Shown one piece after another: positions 1-7,377 of a stretch of 10,540 nucleotides of DNA. The stretch comes from Candidatus Tectimicrobiota bacterium. GTDB taxonomy: Bacteria > JACPSX01. Both the position numbers and the translations under genes were made by a program. Below the pieces are notes generated by a model. The model saw only the letters and a list, made by a program, of their open reading frames with translations, was not told the origin of the DNA and made no database searches. Numbering within the stretch: the stretch's first letter is position 1; every line of letters begins with the position of its first letter. Where the stretch lies: NCBI GenBank assembly GCA_016193065.1, contig JACPSX010000125.1:1-10540 (forward strand), written 5' to 3'.

Positions 1-204
1 GTGGCCGTCGAGCTGGCGGGAGCCAAGAGAGGCCTCGGCGCGTCCCTGTGGCACTCGTGGCAGATCCTGCGGATCGAGGACATGTACGTCGGGTTGGTAC
101 TCATCGCAATCCTCGGGGTCTTGGTGACCTACGGTCTGGAAGCGCTCGCCGGCCGGCTGATGCCGTGGCAGGTGGATCTGTTGCGGTTGAAGGGGCAGCG
201 CTGA
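1..204 (+). CDS. ABC transporter permease, TauC/SsuC type (C-terminal fragment)
   Basis: This is the last 67 residues of an inner-membrane permease; the gene enters from the left edge, so its start is not visible. What remains is a final hydrophobic helix (around MYVGLVLIAILGVLVTYGLE) followed by a short cytoplasmic tail with RLMPW. The same closing pattern, TYGLE then RLMPW, recurs at the end of the next gene, so the two are paralogues of the BPD_transp_1 family that imports nitrate, sulfonate, taurine or pyrimidine-precursor-like solutes. The stop codon overlaps the next start (TGATG), indicating translational coupling. The EAA loop lies outside the window, and solute specificity cannot be read from this fragment. 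Confidence 0.88.
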   Translation: MAVELAGAKRGLGASLWHSWQILRIEDMYVGLVLIAILGVLVTYGLEALAGRLMPWQVDLLRLKGQR

Positions 205-980
205 TGGACAAGCGCGCAGTTCCCCTGGGTAGCGTCGTTTCCCCCGTGGTGGTGGCCTTTCTCTGGGAGGGAGCCGTGGCGGCGGGACTTCTTCGGCCTG
301 CTTATCTCCCGCCCCCCAGTCGCCTGGTGCCCCACCTGGTGAGGCTCCTGGCGGGCGGGGATCTGTGGAGCCACATGGCGGTGACGATGGAAAGGCTGGG
401 CATGAGCTTTGCGCTTGCCGTCCTACCGGCCGTGGCCCTCGGGCTGTGTCTGGGCATGTGGCGCGGCCTGCGCCTGGCCCTGGAGCCGATCCTCACGTCC
501 CTTTACGCCATCCCGAAAATCGCCCTGTTGCCGCTGATCATGCTGGTGCTGGGCGTGGGCGAGCGCGCGCTGATCTTCACCGCCACCCTCACCGGATTCC
601 TGCAGATGACCGTGAGCACCATGGGCGGGGTGCTGGGGGTGGAGCGCACGGTGCTCGAGGCGGGGCGGAACTACGGCGCCACAGGGTGGCGTTTGTTCCG
701 CTACGTCCTGTTGCCCTCCGCCCTGCCGGAAATCTTCACGGGGATGAGGATCGGCCTGGGGCTCACCCTTGTGCTCGTGATTGCCGTGGAGCTCACCGCG
801 GCTCAGGTGGGGCTGGGGGCCTTCCTGTGGACCGCGGGGCAGACCCTTTCGGTGCAAAATCTCTTCGCCGGATTTGTGGTCATCGGGGCTCTGGGGCTGA
901 TCTTGACCTACGGTCTCGAGCGCCTGGGGGACCGGCTGATGCCGTGGCGAGAGAGGGGAAGGGACGGTTTCTTTGTATGA
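204..980 (+). CDS. ABC transporter permease, TauC/SsuC type
   Basis: A complete 258-residue inner-membrane permease of the BPD_transp_1 family, the normal length for SsuC/TauC proteins. The ATG at 204 overlaps the upstream stop; a longer in-frame start at 48 would lie inside the preceding permease gene and is unlikely. Hydrophobic segments are visible near residues 11-30, 66-86, 102-118, 122-142, 183-200 and 220-237. The EAA loop that docks to the ATPase is at about residues 152-175: EAG at 152-154, Gly158 and LP at 170-171. Family knowledge says two such subunits form the pore. Here two different permeases are encoded side by side, so a heterodimer is plausible, though that is inference. No ATPase gene is in the window. 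A binding-protein gene follows after 24 bases, so the genes probably form one transport operon. The solute is unknown. Confidence 0.9.
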   Translation: MDKRAVPLGSVVSPVVVAFLWEGAVAAGLLRPAYLPPPSRLVPHLVRLLAGGDLWSHMAVTMERLGMSFALAVLPAVALGLCLGMWRGLRLALEPILTSLYAIPKIALLPLIMLVLGVGERALIFTATLTGFLQMTVSTMGGVLGVERTVLEAGRNYGATGWRLFRYVLLPSALPEIFTGMRIGLGLTLVLVIAVELTAAQVGLGAFLWTAGQTLSVQNLFAGFVVIGALGLILTYGLERLGDRLMPWRERGRDGFFV

Positions 981-990
981 CCTTTGCTTG

Positions 991-997
991 AAGGAGG
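991..997 (+). promoter_or_regulatory. Strong ribosome binding site
   Basis: AAGGAGG, a near-perfect Shine-Dalgarno sequence, ends 7 bases before the ATG at 1005. It lies downstream of the alternative TTG at 984 and therefore decides the start of the binding-protein gene at 1005. Confidence 0.85.
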
Positions 998-1004
998 GAG
1001 AGCG

Positions 1005-2012
1005 ATGAGACGTTCTGCGGAGTGGCGAAGCATGACGATGTTTCTGTCGGCGGCACTGGTGCTGGCGCTGGTGATCCCGGCGTCGGCTCAAACGGCAAAG
1101 ATCGGGGCCATCCGATCGGACTCCTTCGCGCCGCTCTTTGTGGGCCACGAACGCGGATACTTCCGGGCCCAGGGGATTGCGACCGAAGTGGTGCTCCTGC
1201 CGAGCGGAGCGGCCATCCTCACTCAGGTTTCCACCAACGACCTGCAGGTGGGCGGCGGGGCCCTGGGCGCCGCGGGGTTCAACGCGGCTCACGGCAAGCT
1301 CCCCGTGGCCTTCGTGGCTCCGATGCACTTTACCCACCTGGAGGACTATTTCGTGGTGCGCAAGGCGGAGATCGACTCCGGCCGCTTCAAGACCCTGGCG
1401 GACTTGAAAGGGAAACCCTGCGCCGTAAACGCCAAGGGAGTGGCCACCGAATGGATGCTGGACGAGATGCTGCGCCGGGGAGGCCTCGGGATCGGCAACG
1501 TGGACGTGAAGACCCTCCCGTTCCCCGAAATGACCGCCGCCCTGGAGAACGGCGCCATCCATTGCGGCATCGTCAGCGAGCCGTTCACGATTCTGGCTGA
1601 AGAGAAAGGCGTGGGGATACGGCCGTTCCAGGCCAAGGCGGGGGCCAGGCCGGTGCCCATCACCGTCCTGTTCTGGAACAGTGACTGGGCAAAGAAGAAC
1701 GACCCAGCCGCCAGAGGGTTCATGACCGGCTATTTGCGGGCGGTGCGGGACTTGAGCGAGCCGGGCGCCTGGCGCGCGCCAGCTCACCTGGATATTTTGA
1801 ACAAATACACCCGCGTTGCGCAAAACGTCCTGATGAAAGCCCGACCTCCCTTCTTCAGCCCGAACCTGGAGCTGGAGGAAAAAACCATGATGGCGCAACA
1901 GGAGTTCAACCTGCGCCTGGGCTACCTGAAGTACACGGAGTTGAAACCGATCAAAGAATTGGTCGATCTCTCGTACGCCGAATGGGCCGTCAAGCAGATG
2001 GGCCGGAAATGA
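1005..2012 (+). CDS. ABC transporter substrate-binding protein, SsuA/TauA/NMT1-like
   Basis: A 335-residue periplasmic solute receptor. It begins with a Sec signal peptide: basic residues RRSAEWR, a hydrophobic core at about residues 12-24, and a likely signal-peptidase I site after ASA at residue 28. No lipobox Cys is present. The mature part has the NMT1/SsuA layout: an opening strand KIGAIRSD, a segment of the form LFVGHERGYFRAQGI (the family's '-A-E-GYF-GI' signature), then TLADLKGKPCAV, the usual lobe-1 'lkGKkvav' motif, and later IVSEPF. Such proteins bind sulfonates, nitrate, thiamine-pyrimidine precursors or aromatic acids; no residue here settles which. It sits between the permeases and the oxidoreductase gene, so it is probably the receptor of this importer. 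The intact length and strong ribosome binding site suggest a working gene. Confidence 0.9.
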   Translation: MRRSAEWRSMTMFLSAALVLALVIPASAQTAKIGAIRSDSFAPLFVGHERGYFRAQGIATEVVLLPSGAAILTQVSTNDLQVGGGALGAAGFNAAHGKLPVAFVAPMHFTHLEDYFVVRKAEIDSGRFKTLADLKGKPCAVNAKGVATEWMLDEMLRRGGLGIGNVDVKTLPFPEMTAALENGAIHCGIVSEPFTILAEEKGVGIRPFQAKAGARPVPITVLFWNSDWAKKNDPAARGFMTGYLRAVRDLSEPGAWRAPAHLDILNKYTRVAQNVLMKARPPFFSPNLELEEKTMMAQQEFNLRLGYLKYTELKPIKELVDLSYAEWAVKQMGRK

Positions 2013-2080
2013 ACAGCGGCGCGAGAGTCTTTTGGACTTCGCGCCTCATGAAGGGAGAGGAGAGCAGTCAGGGGAAGGCG

Positions 2081-5000
2081 ATGAGCGGGCAGGAAACAAA
2101 GAACATCTCCCTAGAGGATCGGTACCTGCGCGAAGACGGGACCGTCTACCTCAGTGGATTACAGGCCCTGGTGCGGCTGCCGATGGATCAGAACCGCCGG
2201 GACCGCCGGGCGGGCCTGCGCATCGGAACCTTTATCAGCGGTTACCCGGGGTCGCCGCTGGGGGGCTACGACCTGGCCTTAAGACAGGCCCGTCCGCTGC
2301 TCGAGCGATACAGCATCGTCCATGTGCCCGGCGCGAACGAGGAGCTTGCCGCCTCCGCTATCAGTGGCACCCAGATGCTGGACAATTACCCCCACTCGCG
2401 CTTCGACGGCGTGGTCGCGCTCTGGTATGGCAAGGGGCCCGGCGTGGACCGCAGCGGCGACGCGTTAAAGCATGGCAACTTCGCGGGTACCAGCCGGCAT
2501 GGCGCCGTCGTCCTGCTGAGCGGCGAAGATCACGAAGCCAAGAGCTCGACCATGCCTTACCAGGACGACTACGCCTTTCTGAGCGCCGGCGTCCCCATCG
2601 TGTACCCGGCTTCCCCGGCTGAGTTCCTCGAGCTGGGGCTGCATGCCATCGCGCTGTCCCGCTACAGCGGATGCTGGGTGGCTCTCAAGCTGGTCGGGCC
2701 GCTGGCAGACGGCGGAGAGACCGTGAACGTCAGCCCCGATCGGCCGCCGGTCGTCATTCCCGAGCTGCAGTTCGGCAACCGACCTTTTCAGAAGACGACC
2801 GATTTCACCTTCTTCCCCGGCACGAACATCGAAACGGAGCGGCGGATCTACTACGAGCGCCATCAAGCGGCGCTCGCGTATGCGCGCGCCAACGGGCTCA
2901 ACCGGGTGTTCCTGCAGTCCTCCCGGGACCGTCTGGGCATCATCATGTCCGGCAAGAGCTTCGCGGATACGCGCCAGGCGCTCCTCGACATGGGAGTCGA
3001 CGACGAAACCTTGCAGCGCTTCGGCGTGCGGCTGCTCCGGGTGGGTCTGATCTATCCCCTCGACGCCGACGCCATTCGTGACTTCGCCCTCGACCTCGCG
3101 GAGATCATCGTCATCGAGGAAAAACGGGGTTTTCTGGAAGCCCAGGTGAAAGAAGCGCTGTGCGGCTTCCCGCACCCGGTCCGGGTGGTCGGGAAGTTTG
3201 ACGAGACGGGCGCCCCCTTCTTCCCCATCCAGGGCGGCTTGGACAGCGATCTCATCGCTGAACGCTTGGGGCCTCGGCTCCTCCAATACCCCGGCTCCCA
3301 CCCCGGGATCCTTGGGCGCTTGTCCGAGCTGCGCAACGTCCGCTCCCGCCAGTACGACGCACTCCCCACGCGCACGCCGAACTACTGCTCGGGCTGCCCG
3401 CACAACCTTTCCACCCGCCTGCTGGCGGGACAGGTGGCCTGGGGCAGCCCCGGCTGCCACTCTTTCGCCTCCATCATCGAGCAACCGCACCGGCATATCG
3501 TCTCGATGACCCAGCTCGGGGGAGAGGGGCTCCCCTGGATCGGGCTGGCTCCGTTCACCGATCGTCCTCACATCGTGCAGAACGTGGGAGACGGTTCCCT
3601 CTTCCACTCCAGTTACCTGAACCTCCGCTTCTGCGTGGCGGCCGGAGTGAACATCACGTTCAAGGTTCTCTACAACGGCTACGTGGCCAACACCGGAGCG
3701 CAAGATCCCGTGGGCGGAAAGCCACTCCCCGAACTGACCCGCCTTCTGGAATTGGAGGGGGTGCGACGGATCGCCGTAGTGACCAAGAGCCCCAAAGCGT
3801 ATCGAAACGCCGGCCTTGCCTCCTGCGCTCGCGTCTATCCCCTGGAGCAACACGAACAGGCTCTGAAAGACCTGGAGCGGGAGCCCGGCGTCACCGTCTA
3901 CATCTACGACGGCATGTGCGCCAACGAGCGGCGCCGGCGCCAGAAACGGGGCACGCTGCCGGTCGCCAACAAGTTCGTGGTGATCCACCCGGAGGTCTGC
4001 GAGAACTGCGGGGACTGCGGGGCCCTCACGAACTGCATGTCCCTCCAGAAGGTGGAGACGGAGTTTGGCGAGAAAACTCAGGTACACGCCTCCTCCTGTA
4101 ACCAGGATTACTCCTGCGTGGCCGGAGACTGCCCGTCTTTCGTCACCGTTCTGACCAAGGAAGGGACCGGGTACCGCAGGCCCGCGCCACCGGTCCTGGA
4201 GGGGGGAGTCGTTCCCGAGCCCGAGCGTAAGGTGAATCCGCACAGGCCCTATCACGTTTACAGCCCCGGAGCCGGCGGGACCGGGGTCATTACCATCAAT
4301 GCGCTGCTCTGTTATGCCGCGCTGATCGAAGGCAAGCGCGTTCTCAGCTACGATCAGACCGGGGCGGCCCAGAAATGGGGGCCTGTCCTCTCCAGCCTGA
4401 TCATTGCCGGCGACGGCCAGCCCCTGGCCGCCAATAAGGTCGGCATCGGCAAGGCGGACCTCTACCTGGTCTTCGATCCCGTCGCGGCCACGAATCGGGC
4501 CAACCTCGACCGTTGCGATCCGGACCGAACGACCGCCGTCATCAACACCACGCTCCTGCTCACGGGTGAGATGATTCGCAACGTCTTCCTGACGCCGCCC
4601 ACGGGCGCCATACTGGAGACCCTCGCCCGGTATACACGATCCGGGCAAAACGTCTGCGCTGAAGCCCGCCGTCTGGCCGAAGCCCTTTTCGGCGACTACC
4701 TGATGACGAACATCTTCCTGGTCGGGGTGGCCTACCAGAGCGGGCTGCTCCCGCTGGCAGCCGGGAGCATTGAGGCTGCCATCCACCTCAACGGCGTCCA
4801 GGTGGAGCAAAACGTCCAGGCGTTCCGCTACGGCCGCCTCCAGGTTGCGGATCCGGGCCGCTTGCGGGAGCTGGTGGAGTCCCCCCGGCCGGGTTTCGAG
4901 GAAGAAAAAGCCGGCGCACTCTCCCGTTTGTCGGCCGCGGATGCTCGAGCCTACGGGTCGATGCTGGAGCCTAGCTCTCACCTGGACGGAGAAGCGCGCC

Positions 5001-5641
5001 GTATGCTGGCGATCCGCATTGCCGAGCTCATCGACTACCAGGACGCAAAGTACGCCGGGGATTATCTGGACTTCGTCTTGCAGGTAGCGAAAGCCGAGCG
5101 GACCTGGAATCCGAGCAGCTCCAAGATCACTCACCTGGTGATTCGCCATCTCTATAAACTCATGGCCTATAAAGACGAATACGAGGTGGCGCGCCTCCAC
5201 CTCAAGCCCGCTTTCCGGAACCAAACGCGGAGCCTTTTTGTCGAGCCGCGCCGCCTGATTTACAACTTCCATCCGCCGCTGCTCCGTGCCCTGGGACTGA
5301 AGCGCAAGCTGGCTCTCGGACCCTGGTTCACCCCTGCCCTCCGCGTGCTGCGCGCCCTGCGCCGGCTGCGGGGAACACGCTGGGACCTCTTCGGCTACGC
5401 GGCCGTACGTCGGGAGGAACGACGTCTGATCCCATGGTACCGGGAGACGATGGAAGCCGCCCTGGCCCACCTCCGGGAGGACACGTACCCCCTGGTCGTC
5501 GAGATTGCCCGCCTGCCCGACGGGATCCGCGGCTACGAGACGATCAAGAGGACGAACGCGGCGGCCGCCCGGAGCCGGGCCGCAAGCCTGATGGAGCAAC
5601 TGGTCGAATCCCGGGTTCCCGCCGGGGCCGGATCCCGGTGA
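2081..5641 (+). CDS. Fused indolepyruvate-type ferredoxin oxidoreductase
   Basis: A 1186-residue single-chain 2-oxoacid:ferredoxin oxidoreductase of the indolepyruvate type. The family oxidises arylpyruvates or other 2-oxoacids to acyl-CoA and CO2, reducing ferredoxin in the cytoplasm. Domains in order: a pyrimidine-binding alpha region with GYPGSPLGG at 54 and PGANEE at 83; GEDHEAKSS at 148; a TPP-binding region with CSGCPHN at 436 and GDG at 503-505 followed 26 residues later by Asn532, the classic TPP/Mg motif; a cysteine-rich iron-sulfur segment, C640-x2-C-x2-C-x5-C652 then C673-x5-C-x4-C684-P; a gamma domain opening with GAGGTG at 730; and a C-terminal DUF6537-like region, about 950-1160, with YKLMAYKDEYEVARLH and FGYAAVRREER. 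Length and cysteine spacing match the family. Some motif residues differ from those usual in proteobacterial relatives as I recall them (for example YNGYVANTG after GDG), so substrate may differ. Start: ATG 2081 fits the conserved N-terminus; ATGs at 2009 (overlapping the previous stop) and 2048 are alternatives. Probably co-transcribed with the importer genes. Confidence 0.92.
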   Translation: MSGQETKNISLEDRYLREDGTVYLSGLQALVRLPMDQNRRDRRAGLRIGTFISGYPGSPLGGYDLALRQARPLLERYSIVHVPGANEELAASAISGTQMLDNYPHSRFDGVVALWYGKGPGVDRSGDALKHGNFAGTSRHGAVVLLSGEDHEAKSSTMPYQDDYAFLSAGVPIVYPASPAEFLELGLHAIALSRYSGCWVALKLVGPLADGGETVNVSPDRPPVVIPELQFGNRPFQKTTDFTFFPGTNIETERRIYYERHQAALAYARANGLNRVFLQSSRDRLGIIMSGKSFADTRQALLDMGVDDETLQRFGVRLLRVGLIYPLDADAIRDFALDLAEIIVIEEKRGFLEAQVKEALCGFPHPVRVVGKFDETGAPFFPIQGGLDSDLIAERLGPRLLQYPGSHPGILGRLSELRNVRSRQYDALPTRTPNYCSGCPHNLSTRLLAGQVAWGSPGCHSFASIIEQPHRHIVSMTQLGGEGLPWIGLAPFTDRPHIVQNVGDGSLFHSSYLNLRFCVAAGVNITFKVLYNGYVANTGAQDPVGGKPLPELTRLLELEGVRRIAVVTKSPKAYRNAGLASCARVYPLEQHEQALKDLEREPGVTVYIYDGMCANERRRRQKRGTLPVANKFVVIHPEVCENCGDCGALTNCMSLQKVETEFGEKTQVHASSCNQDYSCVAGDCPSFVTVLTKEGTGYRRPAPPVLEGGVVPEPERKVNPHRPYHVYSPGAGGTGVITINALLCYAALIEGKRVLSYDQTGAAQKWGPVLSSLIIAGDGQPLAANKVGIGKADLYLVFDPVAATNRANLDRCDPDRTTAVINTTLLLTGEMIRNVFLTPPTGAILETLARYTRSGQNVCAEARRLAEALFGDYLMTNIFLVGVAYQSGLLPLAAGSIEAAIHLNGVQVEQNVQAFRYGRLQVADPGRLRELVESPRPGFEEEKAGALSRLSAADARAYGSMLEPSSHLDGEARRMLAIRIAELIDYQDAKYAGDYLDFVLQVAKAERTWNPSSSKITHLVIRHLYKLMAYKDEYEVARLHLKPAFRNQTRSLFVEPRRLIYNFHPPLLRALGLKRKLALGPWFTPALRVLRALRRLRGTRWDLFGYAAVRREERRLIPWYRETMEAALAHLREDTYPLVVEIARLPDGIRGYETIKRTNAAAARSRAASLMEQLVESRVPAGAGSR

Positions 5642-5780
5642 CACCGTGTGGGTCCCAATGCCACATCTCCGCCGGGGTCATTCGGCGAAGGCCCGGGGGT
5701 GGCGCCGGGGAAGCCTCCGCAGAGCCGCGCGAAAGTGGGATCCTCGTCAGGGTGACGGAGCGCGGATCGAGGAGGCGACC

Positions 5781-5800
5781 CGGGTACCCGCCTGGCGGGT
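5781..5800. repeat. Overlapping GC-rich palindrome and hairpin
   Basis: CGGGTACCCG at 5781-5790 is a perfect 10-base palindrome. Its right half is shared with a hairpin whose arms ACCCGC (5786-5791) and GCGGGT (5795-5800) enclose the loop CTG. The two structures are mutually exclusive. Position is about 90 bases upstream of the cupin start. Role unknown; an operator or leader structure is possible but unproven. Confidence 0.4.
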
Positions 5801-5875
5801 GTCAGGACCCGCGGGCCAACGGCGCGCATCAACCCGGTCTGTTTTCTTCGGATTCGTGTGGGTTTTCCTCTGGAG

Positions 5876-5881
5876 AAGGAG
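5876..5881 (+). promoter_or_regulatory. Ribosome binding site of the cupin gene
   Basis: AAGGAG lies 6 bases before the ATG at 5888. It favours this start over an in-frame GTG at 5858, which has no comparable site. Confidence 0.75.
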
Positions 5882-5887
5882 CGCTGC

Positions 5888-6349
5888 ATGCCTCTGCACG
5901 TAAAGAGCAAAGATGTTCCCGAGAAGAAAGTCGTGTTGAAGAACGACGAGGGCCAGGGGTTCATGATCACCCGGCAGGCGTACGGGAACGAATCCAGCCT
6001 CATGGTGGCCGTCAGGCCCCCCGGTTACCACACCAAGCCTCACGTCCACATCTCGGAGCAGATCAACCACGTTCTCGAAGGGGAAATCTGGTTCTTCGTC
6101 GAGGACAAGGGGTTCCATTGCAAGAAGGGGGATTTCCACCGGATCCCCGCTAACAAGGTCCACTGGGCCTGGAACCGTTCGAATGCGGAGGCGGTTGTGG
6201 TCGAATCCCACGCGCCGCCCTTGCTCGGCACGGAAGCCCTGGAAGCAGCGGCAGCTCTCTTTGCTGAGGGCGAGTCCCCTCAACTCAGGGGCCCTGGAGA
6301 AAATAAGTTTGTACCCTACGATTCTGAAGAGGTGGAGAAGAAGTACTAA
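5888..6349 (+). CDS. Small single-domain cupin protein
   Basis: A 153-residue, probably cytoplasmic beta-barrel protein with one cupin domain. Both cupin motifs are clear. Motif 1 is G46-x5-H52-x-H54 followed by E57-Q58 and then G65 (form HxHxxEQ...VLEGE). Motif 2 is G81-x5-P87-x-N-x2-H92-x3-N96, very close to the canonical G-x5-P-x-G-x2-H-x3-N. H52, H54, H92 and either E57 or Q58 would bind one divalent metal (Fe, Mn, Ni or Zn); by the usual spacing Q58 falls at the acidic-ligand position. There is no signal peptide or extra domain. Such small cupins may be dioxygenases, isomerases or ligand-binding proteins, and the sequence does not choose among these. It lies 26 bases before a periplasmic binding-protein gene, so the two are probably co-transcribed. 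Confidence 0.9.
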   Translation: MPLHVKSKDVPEKKVVLKNDEGQGFMITRQAYGNESSLMVAVRPPGYHTKPHVHISEQINHVLEGEIWFFVEDKGFHCKKGDFHRIPANKVHWAWNRSNAEAVVVESHAPPLLGTEALEAAAALFAEGESPQLRGPGENKFVPYDSEEVEKKY

Positions 6350-6375
6350 CCGGCTGCGCGAGCCAGGAAGAGGAA

Positions 6376-7377
6376 ATGACAATGAGGATAAAATTACTGG
6401 CCATCGTGTCTCTGATTTTGACCTTGGCCCCGGCACTCGCAGCCGGGCCGGCCTTCCCTCAGGAAACGAAACCCCTGCGCTACGGCACGACGATCAGCGT
6501 CCTCAACATGCCGATCTGGGTAGCTCGGGAAAGCAAGCTGTTCACCAAATTCGGTCAGGACATGGAAGTGGTCCTGATCCAGGGCGGCGCCCTGATCACC
6601 ATGGGGATTTTGAGCGGGGAGCTGCAGTTCTCCGGAGCCGGAGCCGAGTCGGTCGTGGCCGCCCGGATCAAGGGGGGAGATATCGAACTTCTGGCCTGTC
6701 CGGCAGACTCCGATGTCGTCTATCTAATCACACGGCCCGAGATCAAGACCCCCGCCGAGTTGAAAGGGAAGACGAGTGCAGTAACCCGTCTGGGTTCGTC
6801 GACCCATTTCTACTTGCGATCAGCGCTGAGATATATCGGGCTTAACCCGGATAAAGACGTGACGATCCTGCAACTGGGGACGGAGTTCGGGGCGGGATTG
6901 GCGAGCGGGAGAGTCGCATCCGCCGCCCTGTCGTTCGACCAGGCCCTGCCCTACCTGCAGAAGGGGTACCCGGTGCTGCTCGACTTGACCAAGACGGATT
7001 TTATCTATCCCGCCTCCTGCGTGGTCAGCAGCAGCGCCTTTGTCAAGGCAAACCCCGACCGGGTGGAGAATTTTCTCAAGGCCTATGTCTCTGCAATCAA
7101 TCTCATCAAGAAGGACCACTCCGCCGCCGAGAGGGCCATGACCAAGATGCTCCGGGTAAAGGATCCGGAAGTGGCCCGAAAGACCGTGGACACCTATGCG
7201 AGTCTCTTCAAGTCCGTTCCCCTGGTTCCGGACAAAGGGCTCGAGGCGGTCCTGGCGGAGCTTGCGGAGAGAAGCCCCGTGCCCAAAGAGTTCATGGGTC
7301 GGTTCGACTATTTCCGGGACAACGGGCCGTTGGAAAAGCTGGTCAAAGAAGGGTGGATCGACCGATTGTACAAGTGA
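6376..7377 (+). CDS. NMT1/THI5-like ABC transporter substrate-binding protein
   Basis: A 333-residue periplasmic solute receptor, distinct in sequence from the one at 1005-2012. It has a Sec signal peptide: MTMRIK, a hydrophobic core at about residues 6-20, and a likely cleavage site after ALA at residue 22. The mature protein shows the NMT1/SsuA pattern: LRYGTTISVLNMPIWVARESKLF near the start (split by the usual strand-helix turn), GELQFSGAGAESVVAA in lobe 1, TPAELKGKTSAVTRLGSST (the family's 'lKGK--av-r-Gs' segment), and a closing LVKEGWIDRLYK. This version is common in soil and sediment bacteria carrying many orphan binding proteins. No permease or ATPase accompanies it, so it may share the transporter encoded at the left edge; that is inference. 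ATG 6376 has AGGAAG 5 bases upstream; ATG 6382 is nearly as good. The gene looks intact, but a decayed gene begins at its stop codon. Confidence 0.9.
   Translation: MTMRIKLLAIVSLILTLAPALAAGPAFPQETKPLRYGTTISVLNMPIWVARESKLFTKFGQDMEVVLIQGGALITMGILSGELQFSGAGAESVVAARIKGGDIELLACPADSDVVYLITRPEIKTPAELKGKTSAVTRLGSSTHFYLRSALRYIGLNPDKDVTILQLGTEFGAGLASGRVASAALSFDQALPYLQKGYPVLLDLTKTDFIYPASCVVSSSAFVKANPDRVENFLKAYVSAINLIKKDHSAAERAMTKMLRVKDPEVARKTVDTYASLFKSVPLVPDKGLEAVLAELAERSPVPKEFMGRFDYFRDNGPLEKLVKEGWIDRLYK

Larger units (their letters stand above)
5642..5887. other. GC-rich gap between oxidoreductase and cupin genes
   Basis: No convincing gene is seen here. Several short GC-rich inverted repeats are present: GTGTGG/CCACAT at 5646-5666, CGCCG/CGGCG at 5670-5687, the palindrome CGGGTACCCG at 5781-5790, and ACCCGC/GCGGGT at 5786-5800. 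None is followed by a run of T, so there is no clear intrinsic terminator. The gap may hold the end of the first operon and a promoter or structured leader for the cupin gene, but I cannot place a promoter with confidence. Confidence 0.4.

Noticed and set aside
2465-5644. Minus-strand open frame of 1059 codons opposite the oxidoreductase
   Set aside because: It is an antisense shadow caused by GC-rich third positions. The + strand carries every family motif in order.
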